Shown here piece after piece: positions 22,120 through 32,830 of a stretch of DNA of 64,000 bases. The position numbers and the translations under genes are program-made. The notes under the pieces are model-generated. The model was not told the origin of the DNA and ran no database searches. It was given only the letters and a program-made list of their open reading frames with translations. Origin of the DNA: Platanthera guangdongensis (Eukaryota > Streptophyta > Magnoliopsida > Asparagales > Orchidaceae); assembly GCA_039583875.1 (NCBI GenBank), contig CM077165.1, forward strand, positions 64,592,757 through 64,656,756, in the 5' to 3' direction. The number at the start of each line of letters is the position of its first letter. Positions within the stretch are counted from its first letter, which is position 1.

Positions 22120-23126
22120 GTGCCTCCAAGCGAAGTAAGATTTTCAAAAGATCATCCCCAAGATTTGGTTATTGGAGAACCATCAAGAGGGGTAAGTACT
22201 CGTTCATCCGTACGAGAATTATTTTTAAATATGTGCTTTATTTCTGATATAGAACCTAAAAGAGTTGAAGCTGCTTTAAATGATAATTCCTGTTTTTTAG
22301 CTATGAATGACGAGCTTAATCAATTTGAACGTAATAAAGCTTGGAAGTTAGTAGAAAGACTGTCAAATCATCATGTTGTAGTGGTTAAATAGATTTTTAA
22401 AAATAAACTTGATAGTGAATCTAGGGTCACCAAGAACAATGCTAGACTCGTAGCGAAAGGTTATTCACAAATAGAAGGAATAGATTTTGATGAAACTTTT
22501 ACACCTATAACACGTTTAGAAGCAGTTAGAATATTTCTTGCATTTGCTAGTTTCAAGAAGTTTAAATTGTTTCAAATGGATGTTAAAACTGCTTTTCTTA
22601 ACGGGTATATTAATGAGGAGGTTTATGTAGAACAACCTCCAGGCTTTGTTGATGTTAGATTTTCTGATCATGTTTATAAATTAGAAAAAGCCTTGCATGG
22701 TTTGAAACAAGCACCCCGAGCATGGTATGATAGATTGACTATCTATTTATTAAAAAATGATTATAAAATGGGCAGTGCTGATTGTACTTTATTTGTTAAA
22801 CATATCCATGATGATCTTATCGTTTTACAAATATATGTTGATGATATTATTTTTGGATCCACAAATGAAAAATTATGTGATAGTGTTATTGAAATTATGA
22901 AGAATGAATTTGAAATGAGCATGATAGGCGAACTCACTTATTTTCTTGGTTTTCGAATCACTCAAAAGCATGATGGAATTTTTGTTTGCCAATCTAAATA
23001 TTTTCATGATGTTTTAAAAAGATTTGGGTTTGAAAATCTAAAACAAGCAAATACCCTCATGAGTGTCTCATTAAAGTTAGGAAAAGATGAGAGTGGAATA
23101 TCCATAGATCAACACTTTATAGAGGA
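22120..23126 (+). pseudogene. Sirevirus reverse transcriptase, one stop
   Basis: RVT_2-type RT. Seen: WKLVERL near the start, [21 protein letters not shown] (about 22573-22605), [12 protein letters not shown] and the catalytic YVDDIIFGS (22837-22863). TAG at 22390-22392 replaces a conserved Trp. The frame is otherwise open to the shift near 23110, where one base is missing before the GSLLYLT segment. Upstream, at 22075-22115, a GAA/AAG microsatellite lies close to the integrase deletion. Confidence 0.85.
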
Positions 23127-23780
23127 ATGATAGGATCACTATTATATTTGACTGCCTCTAGGCCAGATGTTATGTTCGTTGTATGTTTATGTGCTAGATT
23201 TCAAGCTAATCTCAAAGAATCTCACTTAAAAGCAGTTAAACGTATTTTTAGATATCTTATTGGCACATCTAAATTAGGATTATGGTATCCACATAACGAT
23301 ACATTTATATTACATGGCTTTTCTGATTCTGATTATGTTGTGTGTTCATTAGATCGTAAAAGCACCAGTGGCACCTGTCATTTTCTTGGCCCTTCACTTA
23401 TCTCTTGGTCGAGTAGGAAACAAAATTTAGTTGCCTTATATACCACTGAGGCCGAGTACATAGCACTAGGCAGTTGTTGTGCACAAGCTTTATGGATGAA
23501 GCAAACATTAGAAGTTTTTGGTATAGTTCATGAAAACATTGAATTGAAATGTGATAATAAAAGTGCAATTGACTTAACGTATAATCCAGTTCATCATTCT
23601 AGATCCAAAAACATTGATGTACGTCACCATTTCATAAGAGATCACATAAAACAAAATATGATCAAAGTCAATTTTATAAGTACCGATTCACAGCTTGTGG
23701 ATATTTTCACTAAACCACTTTCAGATTCCTGTTTTTCGTTCTTACGATTAGAACTAGGAATTCTAGACTTGCCAAATTAA
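23127..23780 (+). pseudogene. Sirevirus RNase H, end of pol
   Basis: Continues RT in a different phase. It shows GSLLYLTASRPD, HLKAVKRIFRYL, DRKSTSGTCHFLG, the RNase H segment EAEYIALGSCCAQALWMK, KCDNKSAID, HHSRSKNIDVRHHFIRD and the usual copia end IFTKPL. The stop at 23778-23780 closes pol. Residues of the RNase H core appear kept. Confidence 0.85.
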
Positions 23781-24105
23781 TAAATTACCATCGCAAGCCA
23801 CACAAAAAAATTAACATAATTCCATTATTAACATCATGAACATTAAACCAAAATAAGCATTCCATAAATCATAAGTGGAAACACCACAATTTTTAACATT
23901 CCATACTAAGTCTTATATTCTTCCAGAATAAATATCACATACCATTACAGAATAGATAATATTACAGCATGAAATCAAAATCTAAGGAGATTAACGAAAT
24001 TTCATTGTCGCCGGCGATAGTAACTGTCGCCCGGTGATAGTGGCAAAATGTCCAGGCTTCCAGAAATCTTCAAAAATTTCTGCTGTCACCTCCACTGGTC
24101 TCTCC

Positions 24106-25200
24106 TTAATCATCTGCCGAACTGTACTCGCTGCTTCGCGTCCTACGTGCTCGGCGGGTCGATGTACGGGGCAGCTCCATGACCGGATCTTCTCATTCTG
24201 CTGCTTCGGCTGGAGTGGGCTTCAACTTTAAACTTTTGGTCAGAAATTTAAAGAGTTTTTGAATTCCCAAAAAGTTTTTCTTTACATCCCTCTTATGTTC
24301 TTCGAACGACTCTCGCAAGTCATCTAACCCTTCTCGCAACGATCCACCTCCAGGAATTGGCGGGTTTCGTATAGTGGACACCGGTTCACTCCTCCTTGAT
24401 GACCCTCCTCATGTTGATCGGCCGATGGAAGGTGTTCCACTCATCGAATATATCATTGGGATAAAATCATTGAAGTACAATTCAGGGTCAATCCATGTAT
24501 ATTTCTTATATAAGATCCGTTGGATAATGGCTCCAAGTTGTAGGATGTTCAATTTCTTCCAATTTGGACTTTTCAATCTGAATGTGTATCGTCCTATCGA
24601 GAGGACAAAATCCGCCACGTCAAACGACTCTCGCTCTAAAATCATATACGTCACATAACTAAGTTGAGCCGTTATTTTACGTGTATCTCCGGATTTCAAT
24701 AGGACGGTATGCCTTAGTATTTCTTGCACTAGTCGTGCATCCTCCGTCAGGGTGGCCATTGATTGGATTAGAGTTTTGATGGAATTTCCATGCAAAACCA
24801 TATTCAATAATGTTTAATCCGTCTCCTTCCGATAGTTCTCTACGACGTGTAGAGTGGTTTCATGCTCTATTAGTCCAAATTCATCTCTCAAGTCATCATG
24901 TGTTATTTCTATCGTCTGTCCTTGAATTTTCGATCGAACTCTGCCATTCAATTTCATGAAATGCGGATCTTTGAGATAATTGTAAAATTCTCAGATGAGC
25001 ACGGAGGAGAATGTGTATGGAATAATAATTGACATTATTCCAGCCATTGCTAACAAGTCATGAATATGTGCATACCGGGTCGGGTCGAATTCAATCACCC
25101 GTCTGACTCCTATGTTAGCGTTCTCTATTCCAGGGAATGTTTGATATGATGCATATGAGTCACTCCCTGTGCTTCTTCGTGCCTTGGAACTGGAAGCCAT
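24106..25200 (-). pseudogene. Antisense gene inside the Sirevirus element, unknown function, four in-frame stops
   Basis: Minus strand, opposite to the element. From ATG 25200-25198 one phase runs 365 codons to TAA at 24108-24106, interrupted by only four stops: TGA near 24992, TAA near 24816, TGA near 24409 and TGA near 24193. Between them the frame reads as protein: a Ser-rich start, a helical region with Trp and Tyr, and a Pro/charged tail. The layout resembles the 'putative plant transposon protein' type carried as an extra frame by some plant LTR elements, but I could not search for it. A telo-box on the minus strand (near 25580) and the element's palindromes on both sides suggest its own transcription unit. 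Confidence 0.55.
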
Positions 25201-26989
25201 TTATGTATATAAAATATTTTTGTTTCAGAAATAGAAAAGTTTTTTTTGTTTATCGCCATCCGGCGACACCTACTATCGCCGGGCGATAGCTGAAAATCAT
25301 TTTTATTCATTTCCAACTTCAGATCTGGTTTCCCCCTTCATCCAAAATACTAGATCTGCAAGTTTGTATTCTTCAAATAAGTTTTTCACAACTTAAATTC
25401 AAGGAAATCTTCACAAATTTCACTCATACAACCCTAGTAAATCAAGATCCCCAAACCAAATTTTAACATTTGAAAATCTGGAAATTTCTACTCTAAACTA
25501 ACATACTACACTATTCTTCCAATTAGATCCATAAAAAAGCAAAAATTCAAAGCAAAATTTCAAGTTTTCATACCTAGGTTTAGGGTTTCGCCGCCTTCTC
25601 CTCCGCGTTCTGCACTCAGTCTTCAGGAAAAATGGTTCACTTTGATGGCTTTGACTAAATGCGCCAGTTTTAACAAATTTTCCACTATCGGCGACTGGCG
25701 ATACCCGGTATCGTTGGGCGTTAGTGCCATTTTCTTGTTTCTTCAAATTGTCTTGCTGACTCAGTTTAAGGCCAAGTGTAATGTTTTTTTTTTGAGTTTT
25801 ATACTAGCTTGGTTCTCTAGTTCACCACTTTTATGTCTGTTATACATATTTCAGTACTAGTGTTCTTCACCTCGTGAAATTGTTTTTGCATGCCTCTAAG
25901 TATGAGAAATCTTTTAGTTATGATAATGTTATTTCACTCACGGTTGTTCAAATCTTCATATGCCTCCATCTTACAAAATGTGAATTGTGCATGTTTTACC
26001 ATAACCAATTGTGATGCATGTTTTTGGCTTCTGCTTTATCCGAGTTTAGTATCGTGCACCATCATATTAAATTATTTTGTATGCTCTCATAAGTGAATTC
26101 AGACTCCATTGTTCAGCTCAACAGAAATATATATATAAGTACAAAAGTGTATCATCCCAAAAGTATAAACCTTTGGTCATTGTTTCACACAAAAAAAACA
26201 CTCAAATAATAAAGGGCTGACAAAGAACCTCCACCAAGCACTACTTACCCTCCTGATACGTCTTCATGAGCATTGTGAGGTTGAGCACCTTGGGAAGAAT
26301 TGGAAAGTGTCTTGTGCGAATTTTATATGACTAATTTCTTTCTTATGTGTGCTGACCTCTTGGGTACAAGTATAGCTCTTCATGTAACCACTATGTTATG
26401 TTATTTTTTTAACATTCTAATGTTCATGTTTGTTTTTGTAAAACTAAGCACCAGTTTCACCACACCACCTCACGTGTACACAACATTATCCTCTCAAAAT
26501 GTTCTTCTTATGAGAATTGGACTGAAAACTGTTTCACCAACACCTTTTCAGTAGAACATGTGTTTATGATATAGTTTGTTGAACATTGCCTAGTTACTAT
26601 TTACTCATTTTATTTATACAACATTGCTCACCTACCCTCTCTGAGTCTCTCTTTTATGTTTCTTCCTTCTTTTACTTCCGCCGTACTCTTCGATCTCTTT
26701 TGACAACACCAAAGGGGGAGAAACTTTACAAAAGCAATCATTCACCGAAGTCTGTTCTTATATCTTTGTGCACACTTGGAAGACACCTTATTTGTTTTAA
26801 TTATTTTTTATATCTTTAATTAAAAATACACGAATTTCCAATATGCTTCCATTTAGGGGGAGATCACATTTAGGCGGAGTGTTTCATCCAAGAGCAATTT
26901 GTGCGCATACACTTGTTTCGTCTTGATACAGAAATAGGGTGGACCTTTTTAACATTCATGATTTCGTTCTTAATGGATTTGTTATTATC
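25201..26989. other. Sirevirus region between antisense gene and 3' LTR
   Basis: Minus-strand leader features lie in 25250-25750: palindromes at 25253-25290 and 25684-25730, the telo-box AAACCCTAA near 25580, and a GTATG donor-like site just after it. The rest (25800-26980) is AT-rich with short scattered frames, no conserved domain, and a purine-rich patch AAAGGGGGAGAAAC near 26710. Confidence 0.5.
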
Positions 26990-27002
26990 AAAAGGGCGAG
27001 AT
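26990..27002 (+). promoter_or_regulatory. Polypurine tract of the Sirevirus element
   Basis: AAAAGGGCGAGAT directly before the 3' LTR start at 27003. Confidence 0.7.
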
Positions 27003-28243
27003 TGTTGGAGCATGCATTCCACGCTTCCTAGTTTGCTAATAACAAATCTTGTTTGTATTTGATATTTGGATGTTATTGGTGTGCAGGTAACACAAGTTAA
27101 TATCTCATATCTTTTTTATGATGAATCGAATCAGAATTAAGCTCTGGAGATATCGCCAGGCGATAGTAGGTATCGCCAACAGGCGTTAGCTCAACTCGAC
27201 ACTCGACACTCGAAGAAATTTCGCTCGACGCTCGATGAAATCATGGCTTGGAGATATCGCCAGGCGATAGTGGGTATCGCCTCAGGCGATAGCACCACTC
27301 GACACATTTCCGCTCGACGCTCGACGAAATCGTGGCCACCGTTATTTCCCTATCGCCAGATGGCGATATCCGGTATCGCACGGCAATAGTGCAGGATTCA
27401 GCGCTCAACGTTTGTGCGATGCGAAAATGTGGAGTTCGTTGGACACGTGGAAGCGGTTACCGCTATAGCCAGATGGCGATACCCAGTATCGCCCGGCAAT
27501 AGCGCCAGAATATAGAAGCCTCTCATTTTCTGAGAAAGTTACGAATTTCATTACCTAGAGTGCACTTACCTTCATAGACGTTCCAGAGAGCTCTAGAACT
27601 CAGAGATACTCTATACTCCTTAGAAGGCCAAATAGCGCGGAAGAATGACGGCACGTGCGAAGCATTTAACGCATCTCTTGCAAGGATTCATCGGCATCTT
27701 CCGCGCTTTGTTTGAAGGGAGTGTCTAGTCTAAATTGCTCAATTTGTTTTTGTTATTTTTCATTTATTTTCTCATTATAATCAGAAGGGAAATCGCCGCC
27801 TTGTGCATGGCGTCTAGGTCCTTGTGTGGTTTAAGGGAAAATCGCCGCCTTGTGAGTGGCGTCCAAGTCCTTGTGTGGCTTAGGGAGAAATCGTTGCCTT
27901 GTGTGCAGTGTCTAGATCGTGGTTAGATCTAGGGGGAGGCTAGTAGCAAGATCTAGGGAGAGATACGCTTTAGCCTGTCGGTTCTTGGTAGAAGAACCGG
28001 CGAATACACTATAAAATTATTTATTTCATGAGACTTTGTCTCTAGCTCTATAGAGACACATTGTATTCATTTTAACTCTTTTGAAATATATCATTGTTGT
28101 TTCTAGCTTGTGTCCATTTTCTCTCTTCTATTATTTTGTTGTTATTCATTTTGTAAAGGTTGCTCAGATTATTTAAAAAAAATTTAGAAGAACCCTTATT
28201 CACCCCCACCCCCTCCCCTCTAAGGGCGCCGTAAGATCCAACA
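27003..28243 (+). mobile_element. Sirevirus 3' LTR
   Basis: Near copy of 18578-19814 with scattered substitutions and a small C-rich insertion near 28205. It carries the same palindrome group (about 27145-27500). The divergence between the LTRs shows that the insertion is not recent. Confidence 0.9.
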
Positions 28244-28976
28244 AGAGCCTCACTGCATCCTTCAGAGATAGTCACCCCGGCCATCTTCCTAGGAGGCTCT
28301 CTTGTGACGCCAGCAGATTCTCCAGATCTAGCAAGGATGGCTGAGTCGCCCATCCTTGAATAGAAGTCACAAAGGCCGCATATTACTTCCGTAAACCCCG
28401 GATTATGTGTCTCTTCAACTTAGCTTCAGAAATGATCTCATCAGTAACCAATGCTGATATTTCTGCGCACAGGTTCTTCATCTTAAGGAAGAACTTTGAT
28501 AAGGTCAGATCTCCTTGAGTTGCTTTAACCAACTCATTCTCTAAGAATTATAGTCGCGCTACATTCTTCCTGTTGAACAGACCATCAATGGTTGTCCAAA
28601 TCTCAGCAGCATACTCACATCCTAAGATGTAATCAAAGAGCTCAGGTGAGATAGCCCGCTTGAGAGCTAACTCTACCTTTGTATTGGCCTTCCTCCAAGC
28701 TCTCACCTGTTCAGCAGTACCTGTTACAGCAGTCACTTCTTGCTTGTTGTTACCACCGATGACTTCCCATAACTCCTCACCCAGAAGATAGCTCTTCATA
28801 CACGACTTCCACTTCTTATAGTTAGTCGCTATAAGAAGTTCAATACCAAGACCCCTTGTGTAAGCTTCTTCCATTGCAACAACCACTGATCTAATAGCTC
28901 CCAGAAGCGCCGAGCATAACTGAGGTTGATCACTGCTAAAGTCACTGTTCCCTCTGATACTAGGTTTAAATTTCAC
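28244..28976 (-). pseudogene. Copia-0 gag, N-terminal part
   Basis: A minus-strand frame of 142 codons (28976-28548) with the UBN2-type copia gag pattern: YKKWKSCMKSYLLG, ELWEVI, ALKRAISPELFDYILG and AEIWTTIDGLF. A stop at 28550-28548 is followed in phase by more gag (FFLKMKNLCAEISALV). The sequence joins the zinc-knuckle part at 18231-18577 across the Sirevirus insertion. Confidence 0.8.
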
Positions 28977-28993
28977 AAGATGAGTAGGAGATA

Positions 28994-29005
28994 GCTCTGA
29001 TACTA
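28994..29005 (-). promoter_or_regulatory. Primer-binding site, iMet type (copia-0)
   Basis: The minus strand reads TAGTATCAGAGC, one change from TGGTATCAGAGC. Confidence 0.75.
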
Positions 29006-29006
29006 A

Positions 29007-30506
29007 GTAAAACTTTCATAGCTATCAAGCTGTCAACTTGATCAAGCGAAAAGCAGGAAGCAGGCGTAGGAACACTCCAACCATAAACTGAGCTATGTAA
29101 ATCAGAGGCAACAGAAGACAACCACAAATCTTGTATTATCAACTATCTTCATTACAAGGCAAAACATACATGGAGAGACATGATTTTGCCAAATACAATG
29201 GAGAAGCAAACAAGCAAACAAGAATCTTCAAGCCGGGCAGACTGCCTCAGAGACAGTTGAGTCTGTCGAGTCCGCTGAGACCGCCAAGCCGCTGTTGCAC
29301 CACACTGATATATAGAGTCTGTGAAGTCTGCAGACAACCTGTTATTCTACTGAACGACCGCGTTGCAAGCCTTGGTCGAACTGAAAGAACAGATCGCCTA
29401 GACTGCCGAGACCGGAGGACATGTTATTGAATGAAATTGCAAAAGGATAGAAGACTGGCTTGCCGCAAATGCGACCTGCTGCAAACCCGCTGATTGTTAA
29501 TCGCAAGCTCCACTATTCCCTGACCGTAGTTAGAACCATACTCCTAGCCTCTTAGTGCTAGCCGCACAATCTGCAAACAACAACCATTTAAACCTTCTCA
29601 ATCCGCGCGGACAAGAAAACCGAGGCCGCAGCAATTAACCCACGCTCAACTTACTGTTCATTCAGTTACTGTTGATGTGACAAAGGGTCCTATATATAGG
29701 CGCGGAGAGGAGTATGGTCACAGCCCTAGTGGATAGAATCACCACCCCAGACAGCAGCTAGCACCAAGAAGTCTGCCCAGTCAGCAAGGACAGAGCCGGA
29801 CAATAGCCAATCCGCCAGTCACCAAGGCACGAAGTCGGTCTGTAACCCGGCGGACACTACACCAGTCTACATGCTGTAGTGGACACCGCACTAGCCCGTA
29901 ACGCAAGTCCACGACCAACTGGCACAAACCGCCTGATCACCAGCAGGCAATGCGGACTCTGCGAACACTGTACCAGTCCGCATGTTGCAGCGGACACCGC
30001 ACCAGCCCGCAACACAAGTCCACGACCAACAGGCACAAATCGCCCGGTCAACCAGTGGATATTGCGGACTCTGCGATCAACCTGAACTTGTCAAAGGTTG
30101 TGACCAAGTCCAGCAATTAGCGAACCTCGGGCGCGAGCTCGGCGGACAAGAATCCAGACCGCCAGCTCCCAAGACAGTCCTCCAACCACGAACTTCACGG
30201 TTATCACCAACTGCTACACCAGAGATCAATGGCACGGGCCAATGCCGATCTCACGATCTCCATATGCAGTCCGCCATAATCGGAATCCCACAAACTCAAA
30301 AAGAGTCTGCCACTTCCCGTGGATATACCACCTATCCGCATAGTTAATTCAGGGAACAACCAATAGCAGAACAAGCTGAACAAGCTGGTCGCCATCACTA
30401 GGCCGCAACCTCAGACCGCCCAGTCTGCACCATCAGTCCACCAGACTCCACCCAGGCCGCGTGGTCTGCTCGATCAACCTTCACTTTAACTTCACAATTT
30501 TCAACA
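29007..30506 (-). mobile_element. 5' LTR of copia-0 (about 1.5 kb)
   Basis: On the minus strand it starts TGTTGAAAAT at 30506 and ends ...AAGTTTTAC beside the primer-binding site (a final TG/CA end is mutated). A TATA box (TATATATAGG) lies at about 29690-29699. It holds a tandem duplication of about 112 bp (29850-29960 and 29962-30072), so part of its GC-rich region is repeated. Confidence 0.65.
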
Positions 30507-31189
30507 GAAACATATCTTCATTTAGTTCTAAATTAAACAAAAAAATAAGTGTTTCATGAATGCTGTCTTTTTGGGATCGAGAAATAATCTAAATGGTCCA
30601 TGTCCACCACCGCCCATAATAGAGGCACTTCCCTCAGCCATTAGCCATCAACATCATGGCATCATACATTTGGTATGCCCTACTCACCAGCTCTTGCAGC
30701 GTCGTTACCACCGCCCTCCCTTTCATTGTCATCCCCACCAACGTCGCCATCATTCTTCGAGACATTGTGGCGCATCCCCACCAAGGCGATCGGATTGACA
30801 AATATCACATGCCTGATCACCACACATTAAGGCTTCGTTTGGAGGGACTTATTTTCACCGGTCAAGCGGTTACGAGCGCATGAACCGGATCTTAATTACG
30901 GTCTGATTCATTCGGTAGTAACCGCTTGACCGATGAAAATAAGTCCCCCCAAACGGAGCCTTAATTCCTCTCGCAGTCTGATACCAACCTCACAAGCACT
31001 CTCCCATCACCGTCCCGCACCCTTTTAGTCCCAACACCTCAATCGGCGCCTCAATCGCCTGACGAACCCCCTCGTGCGATAGCTTCAACATCTTGCAGTA
31101 AGTCAATGTATTGTCATTAGACCATTAAAAAATGATTCGGGGAAAGGGTTGGTGTTGAATCGCAATGAGATGGAAGCTTTCCAACAAAG
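30507..31189 (-). pseudogene. Unrecognised coding-like remnants interrupted by a MITE
   Basis: Two minus-strand stretches read like protein. About 31110-30990 gives a piece with LSHEGVRQAIEAPIEVLG, and about 30785-30640 gives one with GRAVVTTLQELVSRAYQ. They lack a common frame, and a 130-bp MITE lies between them. I do not recognise the gene. A plus-strand 75-codon frame (30656-30883) overlaps the second stretch and is the alternative reading. Probably a decayed host gene fragment. Confidence 0.3.
30831..30960. mobile_element. MITE, 130 bp, with TTAA target duplication
   Basis: Perfectly placed inverted ends: the first 43 bp (GGCTTCGTTTGG...) and the reverse complement of the last 43 bp (GGCTCCGTTTGG...) differ at three positions. 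TTAA flanks it at 30827-30830 and 30961-30964 (or TAA with a longer end). It has no coding capacity. The class is uncertain; a TAA reading would fit PIF/Harbinger. Confidence 0.85.
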
Positions 31190-31420
31190 ACTATTTTTTT
31201 GTTTGGCGGGGCTTATTATTTGCACTTGTGAGTTTGATCAATAACGTCATTATCATAAAATGTATGTTTGACAAGACAAAAGTTATAACTAGTAGCAAGA
31301 AAATAAACTAATTTTGTGCATAAAATGAATAAATTTTTTTATGTGAGGTCTGGTGTTCACGAACGATGGTTCATGACCACCGCGTTCACGACCGCCACCA
31401 CCTCGCTAAACGTAGCCTAA
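31190..31420. mobile_element. MITE-like repeat, copy a
   Basis: Shares its organisation and many words (ATAAAAT-GTATGTTTG-CAAGAC; GTTCATGACCACC) with 31629-31850. Ends read TTTGTTTGGCG on the left and CGCTAAACGTAGCCTAA on the right, imperfectly inverted. Confidence 0.5.
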
Positions 31421-31628
31421 GTGAGAGAATGGATCGGCAACCAAATTTGTCCATCAAACAACTTGGATTGGGATAATGAGATGGTTTTACTAATTTGCTC
31501 TCAAACATTTAACAAAAAATATTAAATGGAACTTAAATCAAACTTGCATTAAAGATGAGAGGGGGATTTCAAACAAATAAAGGTTGAATGACTTATTTCA
31601 TAAAATAGGATAAAATTGGGTGGAGATT

Positions 31629-31850
31629 TAGGTTTCGTTTTGCGCGGCTTATTTGCTCGGGCAAGTTTGGTCAAAAATGTTATTACCATAAAATTTATGT
31701 TTGGCAAGACCAAGATTGTGACCGCTACCACGCAAATAGACTAGTTTTGAGTGTAAAATGCAAGAATTTTTTAGGTGAGATCGGGCGCTCAAGAATGACA
31801 GTTCATGACCACCACAATCACAAAGGCCACCACCGTACCAAAGAAAGCCT
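31629..31850. mobile_element. MITE-like repeat, copy b (222 bp)
   Basis: Left end TAGGTTTCGTTTTGCG and right end ACCAAAGAAAGCCT are inverted relatives. The interior is similar to copy a. Confidence 0.55.
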
Positions 31851-32143
31851 CAACGATTTTGCCATTCATAAACACTATGATCGCATCCTTTGCTCATCTC
31901 CACCGCCAAAAAAAAAAAACTCTTTTCATGCATCTTCCATGGAAGCTAAAGAAGGAATCATTACACCTATGATTAAGAGATTAAGCAATGCTGAACCATG
32001 AGAACGTTGAACATCTCTCTCTCCATCCTCTTTCTATCATTTTCTCTTCTTCTTTTTCGAGTGGGTACAGCCTTCCACGTGCATATTTTTGGTTCTGTCT
32101 CTCGCTTTCTTGCTGCGTCCCACCACTATCTTGAATCTTGAAA

Positions 32144-32311
32144 ATGTCGGCAGTAGGAGTTACTCGAATGGCAGAGACATTCTCTTTGGGTTCGCGCATG
32201 TGTGGCAGAGCGTACTTTGTCACCTTTATTGGAGCCAAGCGTGCCCTTGAGAAGACCGCCGAGTTGTGGTTGGCACGTGCTGGAACCATATCAAGGGCTA
32301 TGGATGCTTAA
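32144..32311 (+). CDS. Small open frame of 55 codons, unknown
   Basis: ATG 32144 to TAA 32309-32311. The product is basic, with Ala/Gly/Arg-rich ends, a central GRAYFVTFIG segment and a helix-like AKRALEKTAELW. It lies downstream of a pyrimidine-rich leader-like stretch. A minus-strand 102-codon frame (31981-32289) overlaps most of it, and I cannot say which, if either, is used. Not recognised. Confidence 0.2.
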   Translation: MSAVGVTRMAETFSLGSRMCGRAYFVTFIGAKRALEKTAELWLARAGTISRAMDA

Positions 32312-32646
32312 TTTATAAGAGATCCCTCTCTCGTAAAAAAGGTGAGGAAAATGAAGAGGGAGAAATGCAAGGTTGGGGACCTAGGGAACTCCTTTTGAAT
32401 GTAATTTTCTCATGCAGTGGCCGGCATTTTGAAATTACAATTTTACCATTTCAAGGTTGAAAAATATATTGATTTAAACCCGCCCGTGCATGGCAGCCGT
32501 CTCAAAGTTCTAGCCCACCAAAGAGGCTAATAGGGCCTACAAATTAATTCTGGCTGGCCACCCTGACAAGCATCCCAGTGAGGAATCGGCCCTTCAACAT
32601 TCTTGCACTGCTATAACCGTATGAGTGTTCCCATTGTGAAACTATG

Positions 32647-32830
32647 ACTCCGTTTGGCATGGTGACGACGGTTGTAAATGTATGAGTTAAAACGTCATTT
32701 GTAAAGGATCGCCTAACAAATAAAAACAGTTTGAACATAAAAGTGGATGAAGTTCCTTAGGTGGGCGTTAACAAATGACAATATAACCTCCGTATTTATG
32801 ACTGCCACCATTTTGCCAAAGGGAGCCTAA
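32647..32830. mobile_element. MITE-like repeat, copy c (184 bp)
   Basis: Left end ACTCCGTTTGGCA and right end TGCCAAAGGGAGCC are near-perfect inverted repeats. The interior pattern resembles copies a and b, but with more divergence. Confidence 0.55.

Larger units (their letters stand above)
18578..28243 (+). mobile_element. Sirevirus-like Ty1/copia element with two LTRs, integrase deleted
   Basis: LTRs 18578-19814 and 27003-28243; iMet-type primer-binding site; gag with coiled coil; protease; RT; RNase H; a long antisense frame after pol; polypurine tract before the 3' LTR. Flanks are AGAGT (left) and AGAGC (right), a 5-bp duplication with one change. Order, gag type and the large region between pol and 3' LTR fit Sirevirus (SIRE/Maximus). 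Integrase is missing, so it could not move on its own. Confidence 0.85.

Noticed and set aside
28072..28353. Minus frame of 93 codons
   Set aside because: It crosses the Sirevirus 3' LTR border into copia-0 gag, so it cannot be an ancestral gene; only its first part is gag.
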